64,000 nt of DNA, from positions 62,001 through 126,000 of the forward strand of contig CAZSHM010000001.1 of assembly GCA_964606855.1 (NCBI GenBank). Reading direction: 5' to 3'. Origin of the DNA: UBA7185 sp964606855 (GTDB lineage Bacteria; Bacillota; Peptococcia; Peptococcales; Peptococcaceae). Positions 43,285 through 51,769 of the stretch are shown here, one piece after another. The notes beneath the pieces were generated by a model. That model saw only the letters and a program-made list of their open reading frames with translations. It made no database searches and was not told the origin of the DNA. Each line of letters starts with the position of its first letter. Positions within the stretch are counted from its first letter, which is position 1. The position numbers and the translations under genes were made by a program.

Positions 43285-44664
43285 ATGGATCCATTGTTGT
43301 TTGCGCGATGGCAGTTTGCAATCACCACGGTTTATCATTTTCTCTTTGTCCCGCTGACGCTGGGGCTCTCCATCTTTGTGGCGATCCTGCACACGCAGTA
43401 TTACCGCACGGGGGATCTCAAATACCGGAAGATGACGAAATTCTGGGGCAAGCTGTTCCTGGTCAACTTTGCCCTGGGCGTGGCGACCGGCATCGTGCAG
43501 GAGTTCCAGTTCGGGATGAACTGGTCGGAATACTCCCGCTTTGTGGGGGATATCTTCGGTGCGCCGCTGGCGGTGGAGGCGCTGGCCGCCTTCTTTATCG
43601 AATCCACGTTCCTCGGCATCTGGATCTTCGGCTGGGATAAACTGCCCAAGGCGGTTCATCTCGCGTCCGCATGGCTGGTCGCTTTTGCCAGCAATCTGTC
43701 GGCGTTCTGGATCCTTCTGGCAAATTCCTTTATGCAGAATCCGCAGGGCTATGTGCTGAACGCCGGCCGCGCGGAGATGGTGGATTTCTTTGCCCTCCTG
43801 CGCAACCCCTATCTGTGGCACCAGTTCCCGCACGTCTTCGCGGCGGGGATCTGCACGGCGGGCTTTCTGGTGATGGGTGTCTGCGCCTGGCATCTGCTCA
43901 AAAAACACGAGACGGAGATCTTCGGCAAGTGCTTCCGCTACGCGGTCGTCTACGCGCTGGTCGGTGTGCTGGCCGTCTGCTGTGTGGGCCATCTGCAGGG
44001 CCAGTATCTGATGGATGTACAGCCGATGAAAATGGCCGCCGCCGAGGCGCACTGGGAGACGGAGGATCCGGCTTCCTTTGTGGCTGTGGCAGCCATCGAT
44101 GAGGAAAATCAAAAAAACACCTTTTCGGTCGAAGTTCCCGGCATGCTGAGTTTTATGGCCTACAATTCCTTCCACGGCGAAGTCAAGGGCATCAAGGAAC
44201 TGCAGGCCACCTATGAGGCGCAGTACGGACCGGGGAACTATGTGCCGCAGGTGACGCCGCTGTTCTGGAGTTTCCGCCTGATGGTGGGGGCCGGAGGCCT
44301 GATGGTGCTCCTGGCGCTCTTTGGCCTGATTCAGGACCGCCGCCGCAAGCTGCTGAATTCGCCGCGCTACCTGAAACTGCTGCTGCCCGCTATCGCGCTG
44401 CCCTACGTGGCCAACATCGCGGGCTGGCTGATCACGGAGATGGGGCGGCAGCCGTGGATCGTCTACGGTCTGCAGAAAACGGCGGAAGGCCTCTCTCTGG
44501 CAGTGCCCGGCTCCTACGTGCTGATCAGCATGATCGGCTTCACGCTGATCTATGGAATCCTGGCCGTGGTGGATGTGGTGCTCATGGTGCGCTTTGCCAG
44601 ACAGTCGGCAGAGACAGCGGAGGAAGCGCCTGTCGCGAGTGAGGAGGGATCCCTGTGGACTTGA
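43285..44664 (+). CDS. cydA: cytochrome bd oxidase subunit I
   Basis: 459-residue quinol oxidase subunit, reducing O2 to water. N-terminal ARWQFAITTVYHFLFVPLTLG with heme-ligand His18; conserved acidic AFFIESTFLGIWIFGW near 100-115; signature MGRQPWIVYG near 386-395. The periplasmic Q-loop is of the short type, giving the length of about 460. Its presence suggests microaerobic respiration or oxygen scavenging in an otherwise anaerobic genome. cydCD, needed for assembly, are not adjacent. RBS GGGGGGAG. Confidence 0.96.
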   Translation: MDPLLFARWQFAITTVYHFLFVPLTLGLSIFVAILHTQYYRTGDLKYRKMTKFWGKLFLVNFALGVATGIVQEFQFGMNWSEYSRFVGDIFGAPLAVEALAAFFIESTFLGIWIFGWDKLPKAVHLASAWLVAFASNLSAFWILLANSFMQNPQGYVLNAGRAEMVDFFALLRNPYLWHQFPHVFAAGICTAGFLVMGVCAWHLLKKHETEIFGKCFRYAVVYALVGVLAVCCVGHLQGQYLMDVQPMKMAAAEAHWETEDPASFVAVAAIDEENQKNTFSVEVPGMLSFMAYNSFHGEVKGIKELQATYEAQYGPGNYVPQVTPLFWSFRLMVGAGGLMVLLALFGLIQDRRRKLLNSPRYLKLLLPAIALPYVANIAGWLITEMGRQPWIVYGLQKTAEGLSLAVPGSYVLISMIGFTLIYGILAVVDVVLMVRFARQSAETAEEAPVASEEGSLWT

Positions 44665-45662
44665 ACATTCTCTGGTTTATTCTGGTCACGGTGCTGTTTA
44701 TCGGATTCTTTTTCCTGGAGGGGTTTGACTACGGCGTGGGGATGCTGAATCCGCTGGTCGCGAAGACGGACCAGGAGCGGCGCATCGTTTTGAACACCAT
44801 CGGCCCCTTCTGGGACGGCAACGAGGTGTGGCTCCTGACGGCGGGCGGCGCGGTGTTTGCCGCCTTCCCGAACTGGTATGCCACGATGTTCAGCGGCTTT
44901 TATCTGGCGCTCTTTCTCGTGCTCTTGACGCTCATCGTGCGCTGCGTGGGGATCGAGGTGCGCAGCAAACTGCCTGGGCAACGGTGGCGCAGCACATGGG
45001 ATCTGCTGATCGCGGTCTGCGGCCTGCTCTCCGCGTTCCTCTGGGGGGTGGCGGTCTCCAACCTGATGACCGGCGTGCCCATCGACGCGCAGATGCAGTA
45101 CACGGGAACCTTCTTCACGCTCTTGACACCCTTCACGCTCCTGGGCGGGCTCGTGTTTGTGCTGCTCTTCGCCTACCACGGGTCGCTGTTCCTGCAGCTG
45201 AAAGTCGGCTCCGACGCGGTGCTGGCGCGCGTCAAGGCGCTCTCCGGCAAACTGGGCATCGGAATGCTGGCGGCGGTCGTCCTCTGGGTGGCGGCGGCGC
45301 TGTTTGTCACGGATATCTACAGCGGCCCGCTGGCGCTGGTGCTGGTGGCGGTCGCGGCGGCGGCGCTGATCGCGTCCGTGCTTGTGCTGCGGACCGGCCG
45401 GAGCGGCGTGGCTTTCGCCGCGATGTTTGTGGCCATCCTGGCAGTGACGGCCAGCGTCTTTGCGGGCATGTTCCCCAACGTGATGATCTCGACCCTGAAC
45501 CCCGCCTGGAGCCTGACCATCTACAACGCGTGCTCCAGCCCCTACACGCTGAAGGTGATGACGGTGGTGGCGCTGACGCTGGTGCCGGTCGTGCTGCTCT
45601 ACCAGTCCTGGAACTACTATGTGTTCCGCAAGCGTGTGACGGAGAAGGATCTGGAATACTGA
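44655..45662 (+). CDS. cydB: cytochrome bd oxidase subunit II
   Basis: 335 residues, about nine TM segments. N-terminal IGFFFLEGFDYGVGML, then GPFWDGNEVWLL near 55-66, are CydB hallmarks. GTG start overlaps the end of cydA by 10 bases with GAGGAGGG inside cydA. Forms the CydAB heterodimer; does not bind heme itself. Confidence 0.96.
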   Translation: MDLNILWFILVTVLFIGFFFLEGFDYGVGMLNPLVAKTDQERRIVLNTIGPFWDGNEVWLLTAGGAVFAAFPNWYATMFSGFYLALFLVLLTLIVRCVGIEVRSKLPGQRWRSTWDLLIAVCGLLSAFLWGVAVSNLMTGVPIDAQMQYTGTFFTLLTPFTLLGGLVFVLLFAYHGSLFLQLKVGSDAVLARVKALSGKLGIGMLAAVVLWVAAALFVTDIYSGPLALVLVAVAAAALIASVLVLRTGRSGVAFAAMFVAILAVTASVFAGMFPNVMISTLNPAWSLTIYNACSSPYTLKVMTVVALTLVPVVLLYQSWNYYVFRKRVTEKDLEY

Positions 45663-45784
45663 TCCGGCAGGACGGGCCGCGGAGGTCCTCCGCGCGGAAC
45701 CCGGCGGAGTTCGCAGTCCGCTGGAAAAAGCAATAGTTAAAGCGAAAGAAGCGCAGAATCTAAAAAGCATAGGCGAAAGCGGAA

Positions 45785-45820
45785 CGGCGCGGGCCGGAGA
45801 GATCTCTCCGGCCCGCGCCG
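45785..45820. repeat. perfect 36-bp palindrome after cydB
   Basis: CGGCGCGGGCCGGAGAGA (45785-45802) is directly followed by its exact reverse complement (45803-45820), no spacer. There is no T-run on either side. It lies between convergent transcripts (cydB and the minus-strand amidohydrolase) and at the left edge of the GC drop, so it may be a strong terminator for both strands. No gene is seen in 45663-46031. Confidence 0.85.
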
Positions 45821-46031
45821 GTTATTTGCCCCCAAAAAAGCGCATAGCAAAACAAATTTGTATTGCATTTTCTTCTATTTCTACGCAGTATCTTCAGTTG
45901 CACACGCACATTCCTAGGCGCAGATCCCCAAAAGCTCACCTGATCATAGCATGCCACACGTCCGGATGCAAGAGGATGTTCCTTCTTTGGCAGGCGCAAA
46001 CCTATTAGACCGCTGTCATACGCGGATGTAT

Positions 46032-46880
46032 TTACGCTAGGCCTAACAGCTTTGCTGCATTATTGTAGAAGAAATCTTCTAAACGGGTTTCTGGGACGAT
46101 GCCATTGTGTTCATAAGCCTGTTTCACGACCGTGGGCGGTGTTACGGGGTATGAAGATGCGAACAAAAACTTGTTGGGTGACCATTCAAATGCCGCAGCG
46201 TAATCGTGATACCCGACGCCGGTGAAGAGTTGCGTGTCTACAGCGAGATAGAGATTCTTCCGTTTCGTTGTCATCGCGCCAAATTCTCTTCCCCAAGGAG
46301 ATCCGCCATGACCTAAGATCACCTTTAAATTCGGGAAAGCGGCCAATACTTGATCGACATAGAAGGGAATATTGTTATCGATATATGGCACGGTCATCAT
46401 TGCCAATGTCAACAGCACAGGAATATGGTTTTCTTCCAGATAAGCATACACGGGAAAAAAGATCTCGTCATTGACCTGATAGGTTTTTCCGTTCACCGGG
46501 ATACCGGGTTCAATCGTTACGCCTTTCCCATAACCCTTTCCGCTGAGGATATAGCGTTCCACAATGTGCTCCGTTTCCTCTACATTTGTGAGGTTTACAT
46601 ATGGAAACAGGTAGAATTTTCCCGGATACTGCATCGTTAGGGCCTCGAGCGCATCGTTGTCGGCGCCGTTCCTGGAAGCGATCACGGAGGCAACAATCTC
46701 CGCATTTTCACATTCTTTCAGATATTCCTCCATAGAATTGTGTTGATAGGATTTTGGGATTGGATCTTTGATGCCCATGTTTTGCAGGCTTTGGTACAGA
46801 TCTCCGGGCCATTTTTCTGGGGAAAATAGCCCAAGGAAGGCATCGTACGGGGGCCTTACTCGAAAATCAATCGCTTTCAT
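46032..46880 (-). CDS. amidohydrolase-related protein, RxR-PPY type (copy 1)
   Basis: 282-residue TIM-barrel protein resembling amidohydrolase family 2 (PF04909, ACMSD-like). At the N-terminus the metal motif DxHxH reads IDFRVRPPY (Arg7, Arg9 in place of both His). ILGHGGSPWG near 190-199 keeps the family His. Near the C-terminus LFGSD-P is FASSYPVTP, so the metal/catalytic Asp is Ser. Metal-dependent hydrolysis by the usual mechanism is therefore unlikely; it may be a decarboxylase/isomerase-like or binding variant. RBS AGGAGGAAAGG. Last gene of the operon; pairs with the homologue at 47984. Confidence 0.82.
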   Translation of the reverse strand: MKAIDFRVRPPYDAFLGLFSPEKWPGDLYQSLQNMGIKDPIPKSYQHNSMEEYLKECENAEIVASVIASRNGADNDALEALTMQYPGKFYLFPYVNLTNVEETEHIVERYILSGKGYGKGVTIEPGIPVNGKTYQVNDEIFFPVYAYLEENHIPVLLTLAMMTVPYIDNNIPFYVDQVLAAFPNLKVILGHGGSPWGREFGAMTTKRKNLYLAVDTQLFTGVGYHDYAAAFEWSPNKFLFASSYPVTPPTVVKQAYEHNGIVPETRLEDFFYNNAAKLLGLA

Positions 46881-46923
46881 AATCCTTTCCTCCTCGCAGT
46901 TTGTCGTTTATAGCCAGTTGCGG

Positions 46924-47898
46924 CTAAAACGTATATTGTGGCATTCTCATCAATACGGTTTTGCATTCTTCCAGCACGGAATCCAGAATAACAGCCGCCG
47001 GTCGGATTTCTTTGATCAGTGGAGCAATCTGCCCGGCCATCACGGCCCCGTTCTCTATATCGCCATCCGCCATTGCTTTTTTCAGGGAATGCTCCGCTAC
47101 CGGGCGCAGCATCTCCGCCGCCAGGCTCTGCACGTTTTCTGCTTCGATTCGCAAAAGTTCCTCCGAGAGGGTATTTTTGATCTGCCTGCACGGCTCTCCA
47201 GTGCAGCTCCCTGTAATTACAGACTGCATGTCCTGTGCATCCAGAACGGCTTGTTTCACATTCGGATGCACCGCAGTCTCTTCTGCGGCTAGAAATACGG
47301 TTCCCATCTCGATTGCCTCCGCGCCCAAAGCAATGGCCGCAGCCATCCCGCGGCCATCCGCAATCCCGCCGGAGGCCACCAGGGGAACCTTCAACACATC
47401 CGCCGCCTGCGGCACCAGAACCATCGTCGTTTCAAAGGAGACATGCCCGCCTCCTTCCCAGCCTTTTACAATGATCACGTCCGCGCCGGCCCGTTCCGCC
47501 GTGACGGCGTCTGCGATAAAGCTCGCTTTTACAAGAACCTTGCTGCCCAATGCGTGCCATTGCTCCGTGTAGGTTTTTGTCAAATCATAGTCGAGACCAG
47601 CTAAGGTATCCGCATATACGACATCCGGATGCACATCTCTTACGACCTGCGTGATTTTATCCAAAAACGCAACATCCGAGCTGATGATCACATTGATGCC
47701 AAAGGGCTTGTCAGTCAGTTTTTTTGTCTCTTGTATCTGAGATTCCACAAATTCCAGTGGCGCAAATCCCACGCCGAGCACACCTAGACCACCCGCATTG
47801 GAGACGGCTGCCACCAGCGGGGCGGTGGAGATCCATGCCATCGGTCCGCAAAGGATCGGTTTTTCGATTCCCAATGTTTCACACACACGATTTACCAT
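46924..47898 (-). CDS. nitronate monooxygenase / FabK-like FMN enzyme
   Basis: 324-residue TIM-barrel flavoprotein of the 2-nitropropane dioxygenase/FabK family. Features: LGIEKPILCGPMAWIS near 8-23, SNAGGLGVLG near 33, IVKGWEGGGHVSFETTMVLVPQ near 142-163 (FMN phosphate and catalytic-His region, GGH), VPLVASGGIADGRGMAAAIALGAE near 171-194 (FMN phosphate grip) and MGTVFLAAEE. Annotated members oxidise nitronates or reduce enoyl thioesters; the substrate here is unknown. ATG 47898 has AAGGAGG at 9 bases; an upstream ATG at 47925 lacks an RBS. Third gene of the operon. Confidence 0.87.
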   Translation of the reverse strand: MVNRVCETLGIEKPILCGPMAWISTAPLVAAVSNAGGLGVLGVGFAPLEFVESQIQETKKLTDKPFGINVIISSDVAFLDKITQVVRDVHPDVVYADTLAGLDYDLTKTYTEQWHALGSKVLVKASFIADAVTAERAGADVIIVKGWEGGGHVSFETTMVLVPQAADVLKVPLVASGGIADGRGMAAAIALGAEAIEMGTVFLAAEETAVHPNVKQAVLDAQDMQSVITGSCTGEPCRQIKNTLSEELLRIEAENVQSLAAEMLRPVAEHSLKKAMADGDIENGAVMAGQIAPLIKEIRPAAVILDSVLEECKTVLMRMPQYTF

Positions 47899-47983
47899 CC
47901 TGTCTGCCTCCTTCTGTTTTTGCAATCCTTACAGGATTGGCTCAAGTTTTCCATTTTCAGAATTGTTCTTTGGTGGAGTCCGA

Positions 47984-48823
47984 TTATTGCAGGCCAAGCG
48001 CCCGCTTTGCGTTGTTGCAGAATAAATTTTCCTTTATCTCCTCGGAGAGAGCATAAGCGTCATAACTCCGCTTGGTTTCTGCAATCGTAGCCAGAGGATA
48101 GGCAGAGGAGAAACAAATTCGCTCTGACAGCATATTTCTTACCGCGGTCACATAACCTTCATGCCCAGGGGTGTTTGGCGTCATGTATGTGTCAGGCGCC
48201 AGATAAATATTTCCGCGGCACAGCGCGACCTGACAAATTTCTGTTACAAACGGCCATCCGGCATGTCCGCAAATAATTGTCATCTTTGGATAGCGTGCTG
48301 CCACATGGTCCAATTCAACCGGATTATATAACCCCAAATCCGGCGCAAATAAGCCGCCCCACTGCAGATAAACGGGAATATTACCGGCTTCGCATTTTTC
48401 ATAGATCGGTGCCAGAACAGGATTGTCTACATGCAACGGACCTTTCTTGCAGAACGGAAGTTCCATCACAATTCCGGCACAAGGGCCGTGGACGACGTAA
48501 TGGTCTATATCTGTTAGGGCTTGCAAAATGCCCGTTGTGGGATCGATCCCTGCCATCACAACGAAACGGCCCGGATAATCTTTCAGCAATTCGATCGCGT
48601 CTTCATTGGTTACACCGTTTGATGTGCGTACTGGGACAACACCTATATCGACCCCCGCATCGTCCATTTCCTCTATGAGAAGATCCATCGATTTTTCAAA
48701 ACAGGACGGAGGCATGTGTCCGCCATTTTTCAGCACCGTCGGAGAGATAAATTGTGGAGCCTGAAAAAAATCCATCTTGGTGATGCTTTTGTATGGCGGA
48801 CGCAGCCGCATATCGATAACCAT
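47984..48823 (-). CDS. amidohydrolase-related protein, RxR-PPY type (copy 2)
   Basis: 279 residues, homologous to the protein at 46032. The HxH motif is IDMRLRPPY (Arg6, Arg8), the barrel His is kept in IICGHAGWPF near 185-194, and the late Asp is replaced in CFSSAYPLAT. The first 30 residues and the middle barrel differ enough from copy 1 that the two probably diverged long ago and could form a heteromer. RBS AAGGAGGG before ATG. Second gene of the operon, 85 bases upstream of the flavoprotein. Confidence 0.82.
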   Translation of the reverse strand: MVIDMRLRPPYKSITKMDFFQAPQFISPTVLKNGGHMPPSCFEKSMDLLIEEMDDAGVDIGVVPVRTSNGVTNEDAIELLKDYPGRFVVMAGIDPTTGILQALTDIDHYVVHGPCAGIVMELPFCKKGPLHVDNPVLAPIYEKCEAGNIPVYLQWGGLFAPDLGLYNPVELDHVAARYPKMTIICGHAGWPFVTEICQVALCRGNIYLAPDTYMTPNTPGHEGYVTAVRNMLSERICFSSAYPLATIAETKRSYDAYALSEEIKENLFCNNAKRALGLQ

Positions 48824-48871
48824 TGTAAAACCCTCCTTGGATTTAGATCTGATAAAAATTGCACATTAACA

Positions 48872-50254
48872 TCATAAGATGCCGATGAGATGCCAGTACG
48901 GGACGATCACGACCATCATAAAAATTAGGTGGAGACCCATTCGAACGGAATTGTATTTGATGAAGTCTTTCATCGTGAACAGCCCAAGCGCGAAATACAG
49001 TAGATATGCAGTATTTTCATGCGGCATGAAGACGTTGGAGGTATTCATCATGATTGTAAAGATTGTCGCGACGGGGTTGACTCCAAGATCGACACCGATC
49101 TGCATCAATGGCACACCCAATGCAGTGCTGACGGCGACGGGAGTCAGCACAAAATTTGCTAATGTTGAAATCAGCCAAACGCCAAAGATGAATACGGTGC
49201 TTGATACGCCCTGCAGGATAGGACTGACTACTGCCGTGAGCAACGTCCCGACACCGATGGCGTTGCCGACGTTGCCGATCGTCAAGCAGGCCACAGTAAA
49301 AAACACCATCCCAAAATTGACTTTCTTCAAGGTTTCGGTATTCGCAAGATCAATTCCCGGTAAAAATACGGCCCATGCTAAGATGCTGAAGCCCCAGGCA
49401 GTATTCCAGCCCAGAAAACTGGAGGCGACTAGGTACGCAACCACCAAGACGGTCAGAACGGCGCCTTTTTTCTCCGGAAGCGAGATTGTGCCTAATTTTC
49501 CCAGTTCGTTCCGGAAATAGTCCAAGTTTACCTCCCGGATATCTTTTGGCTTGAAGAACACTTTGGTGATCAGCAGCATCCAAAGCAAATCAAACAGGAA
49601 CCACGGAGCCGACACTTGTAGGTAGGAGAACCAAGTAATTGACAGGCTTGGATCGAACATGTTCAGGACGGAGCCGCCAACCCCCGCATTGATGGGATTG
49701 TATAGCCATGCGAATGGCGCGACTGCGCCGGTCATGCCCGCGAACACGACTCCGTTCGCTTCCCGTGATCCAATCTTATAACCCATTCCGCGGCAAATAC
49801 CATAGAGGATTGTGGCGAACAGCGGGAACCCTGTCACAGAAGTCAAAAGAGAAATCAGCAGAGCGGCGAAATAGACAGCCCACAGCATTTTTGTGTAACT
49901 GCCGCTCATTTTTAAGATCAGCATATAGGCCAATCGATTCATGATGCCGGTCTTCTCCAAAGCAGCGATTAAAACCAGGGAGCCGGTAATGATCCAGGCA
50001 ACATCGTTTGACCAGGCAGAGAATACCACGCTCGGTTCGGCGATGCCGGAGACGGAATAGCCCATAAACAGGACAATCGCGGCGACAAGGCTGTCGACCA
50101 GATCAAACACAACCAGCAGAATTGCAAAAACGGTGATCATGAAAAATATGCGCAATTGCTGTGTGTAAAGCTCCGACAGGGGAATCAGCATAATACAGAG
50201 CGGAAGTAAAATGCTGATGAACCATTTTACGGCCCTATTTTTGGATAATTCCAT
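48872..50254 (-). CDS. SLC13/DASS-like anion permease (copy A)
   Basis: 460-residue polytopic protein with about 11-12 hydrophobic segments, similar to divalent-anion:Na+ symporter (CitT/SLC13) permeases. Paralogous to the protein at 52724: both share the LIP-ELYT, ITVF-FDL-D, F-W-N, LILK-SGS--K-MWA pattern in the N-terminal half. First gene of the operon that includes the two RxR-PPY proteins and the flavoprotein, so it probably imports their carboxylated or otherwise anionic substrate. Starts 48 bases upstream of copy 2; RBS AAGAAGGAG. Confidence 0.85.
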   Translation of the reverse strand: MELSKNRAVKWFISILLPLCIMLIPLSELYTQQLRIFFMITVFAILLVVFDLVDSLVAAIVLFMGYSVSGIAEPSVVFSAWSNDVAWIITGSLVLIAALEKTGIMNRLAYMLILKMSGSYTKMLWAVYFAALLISLLTSVTGFPLFATILYGICRGMGYKIGSREANGVVFAGMTGAVAPFAWLYNPINAGVGGSVLNMFDPSLSITWFSYLQVSAPWFLFDLLWMLLITKVFFKPKDIREVNLDYFRNELGKLGTISLPEKKGAVLTVLVVAYLVASSFLGWNTAWGFSILAWAVFLPGIDLANTETLKKVNFGMVFFTVACLTIGNVGNAIGVGTLLTAVVSPILQGVSSTVFIFGVWLISTLANFVLTPVAVSTALGVPLMQIGVDLGVNPVATIFTIMMNTSNVFMPHENTAYLLYFALGLFTMKDFIKYNSVRMGLHLIFMMVVIVPYWHLIGIL

Positions 50255-50494
50255 TCAGTATCACTCCTTCTTTATTGTTTTTGGAAATAGAATGTCTTTG
50301 AATCAGCGCCGATCTTTATACAAGCTATTGTCCAGAACCTAGTATAATTAAAAATTTTCTTTATGTATAATCCGAGAATCACGTGCTTGATTACGCAGTT
50401 TCTCTATAACGGTGACAGCCGGTTTTTATAGTACGCGTGTTTTTGCAGCCGTGATATAATTAGAAAACAAAAGGTCAAAGGAAGTGACTCCGAT
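50255..50494. promoter_or_regulatory. divergent promoter region, permease operon / LysR
   Basis: AT-rich 240 bases. Plus strand: TATAAT at 50455-50460, 34 bases before the LysR ATG, no clear -35. Minus strand: TATACT at 50346-50341 with TATACA at 50369-50364, 17-base spacer. The AT-rich run 50343-50370 is where a LysR-type T-N11-A site would be expected; I cannot define one unambiguously. Confidence 0.5.
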
Positions 50495-51424
50495 ATGCAG
50501 TTAAAACATATCGAATACTTTGTGAAGACCAGCGAATATCAATCCTTCAACGAGGCAGCCAAACATCTATTTATCACTCAGCCGAGTCTCAGCGCCGCTA
50601 TTGCCACGCTGGAGCGGGAATTAGGATATGCTTTGTTTAGCCGCAGTAAAAAGGGTATTGTGCTTACACCGGAAGGAGAAGAGATCTTGCCTGATGCCAA
50701 AAAAATGCTGGAGACCTATAAAAAATGGATTGGGTTGGCTAAGCAACCGGTCAGGATGGAAGGAAGTATTCATATTACCGCGCCTGGTGTGATATGCAGC
50801 ACGATCGTGCTGGACATGCTCTTGACTGCCGCCGACCGGTATCCTGCATTGCGATTTACCATCAAAGATGATTCTCCGAATTTATCCGGCTTGACAGAAT
50901 TAAGTCACACGTTATGCCTGGCCATGGACTTTTGTATGCCTTCCGAGATTGACTCTCTTCAAAAGAATGCCGTCGCCGCAAAATTTAACTTTGCGACGAT
51001 AGCAAGCGCTTCCTCGCTGGTATTTCTGAATTCTGCGCATCCACTTGCCAAAGAAAAAGAACTGACTCTGGAGCAATTAGAGGACTTCGCGTTTGTCACC
51101 TATGAAAAATATACGAAGCTGCCTTATGCCAAATTCTATTCACGATTTTCACGAAACAAGATCAAAGAACTGCCAACGCGTGAAATGATGTTTGACTTCA
51201 TCGCTAAGAATGCAAACTATGCCGGCATATTCTCCTCGATCTGCCTGTATACCTGCCAACCATATAAAGACGGGGCGATTTGTGTGAAAACGATCCAAGA
51301 GCATCCTATGCCGGTCAATGTAGTTCTGCTGTCGCCGATCAGTCAGGAGAAGAGTCCTCTACTGTCCGTCGTGCGGGATCTGTTGGAAGAATCCTGCCGA
51401 AAATTTGATCGGCTGCAAGTGTAA
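50495..51424 (+). CDS. LysR-family transcriptional regulator
   Basis: 309 residues. N-terminal winged HTH MQLKHIEYFVKTSEYQSFNEAAKHL...TQPSLSAAIATLERELGY (1-65), linker helix to about 90, and periplasmic-binding-like effector domain 90-300. Divergent from the permease operon, so it most likely senses that pathway's substrate and activates it. AT-rich codon use like the operon. RBS AAAGGAAGTG. Confidence 0.9.
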   Translation: MQLKHIEYFVKTSEYQSFNEAAKHLFITQPSLSAAIATLERELGYALFSRSKKGIVLTPEGEEILPDAKKMLETYKKWIGLAKQPVRMEGSIHITAPGVICSTIVLDMLLTAADRYPALRFTIKDDSPNLSGLTELSHTLCLAMDFCMPSEIDSLQKNAVAAKFNFATIASASSLVFLNSAHPLAKEKELTLEQLEDFAFVTYEKYTKLPYAKFYSRFSRNKIKELPTREMMFDFIAKNANYAGIFSSICLYTCQPYKDGAICVKTIQEHPMPVNVVLLSPISQEKSPLLSVVRDLLEESCRKFDRLQV

Positions 51425-51456
51425 ACGGGTTCTTGCACCAGCCACCATGTTGCTCG

Positions 51457-51504
51457 AGAAAAAACCCTGCATCGCCTTTTTCAAGGGAATGCAGGGTTTT
51501 TCTC
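51457..51504. terminator. terminator after the LysR gene
   Basis: AAAAACCCTGCAT (51460-51472) pairs with ATGCAGGGTTTTT (51489-51501); A and T runs on both sides make it bidirectional. 51505-51690 shows no gene. Confidence 0.85.
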
Positions 51505-51690
51505 ATGTCGTGACAGTTTTGAATTGCCTGGGAGGATTCGGGAAGTCCAATGTGTTGTCTGTTGAAGGCGCGGAATTCACGGAAAAGCCGGACGGATGCG
51601 GGAACGGGGGAGACCGGGCGCTGTTTTGCAAGCGCTTTCCATGCCCGCGGGCGCTTCAAATTTTTGTAGTTACATCGCATTTTTTGATTC

Positions 51691-51719
51691 TTTTCACGTG
51701 CCTTCCCGCAATCTATACT
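51691..51719 (+). promoter_or_regulatory. promoter of the SDR gene
   Basis: TTTTCA at 51691-51696, 17-base spacer, TATACT at 51714-51719. Confidence 0.55.
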
Positions 51720-51769
51720 GTTCGATAGACGGAACACCGTCGAATTATATATTTTGGGAGGGCATGAGG

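Larger units (their letters stand above)
45830..51500. other. lower-GC segment (candidate acquired island)
   Basis: Base composition drops after the palindrome and recovers past the terminator at 51457-51504. For example 25 of 60 bases are G or C at 50521-50580 against 41 of 60 at 41821-41880. The segment contains exactly one divergent unit: LysR regulator and four-gene catabolic operon. No integrase, transposase, tRNA or flanking direct repeat was seen, so the mechanism of entry is unknown. Confidence 0.7.

Noticed and set aside
45830..51500. Prophage or transposon
   Set aside because: Composition differs but no integrase, transposase, phage gene, tRNA junction or direct repeats are visible.
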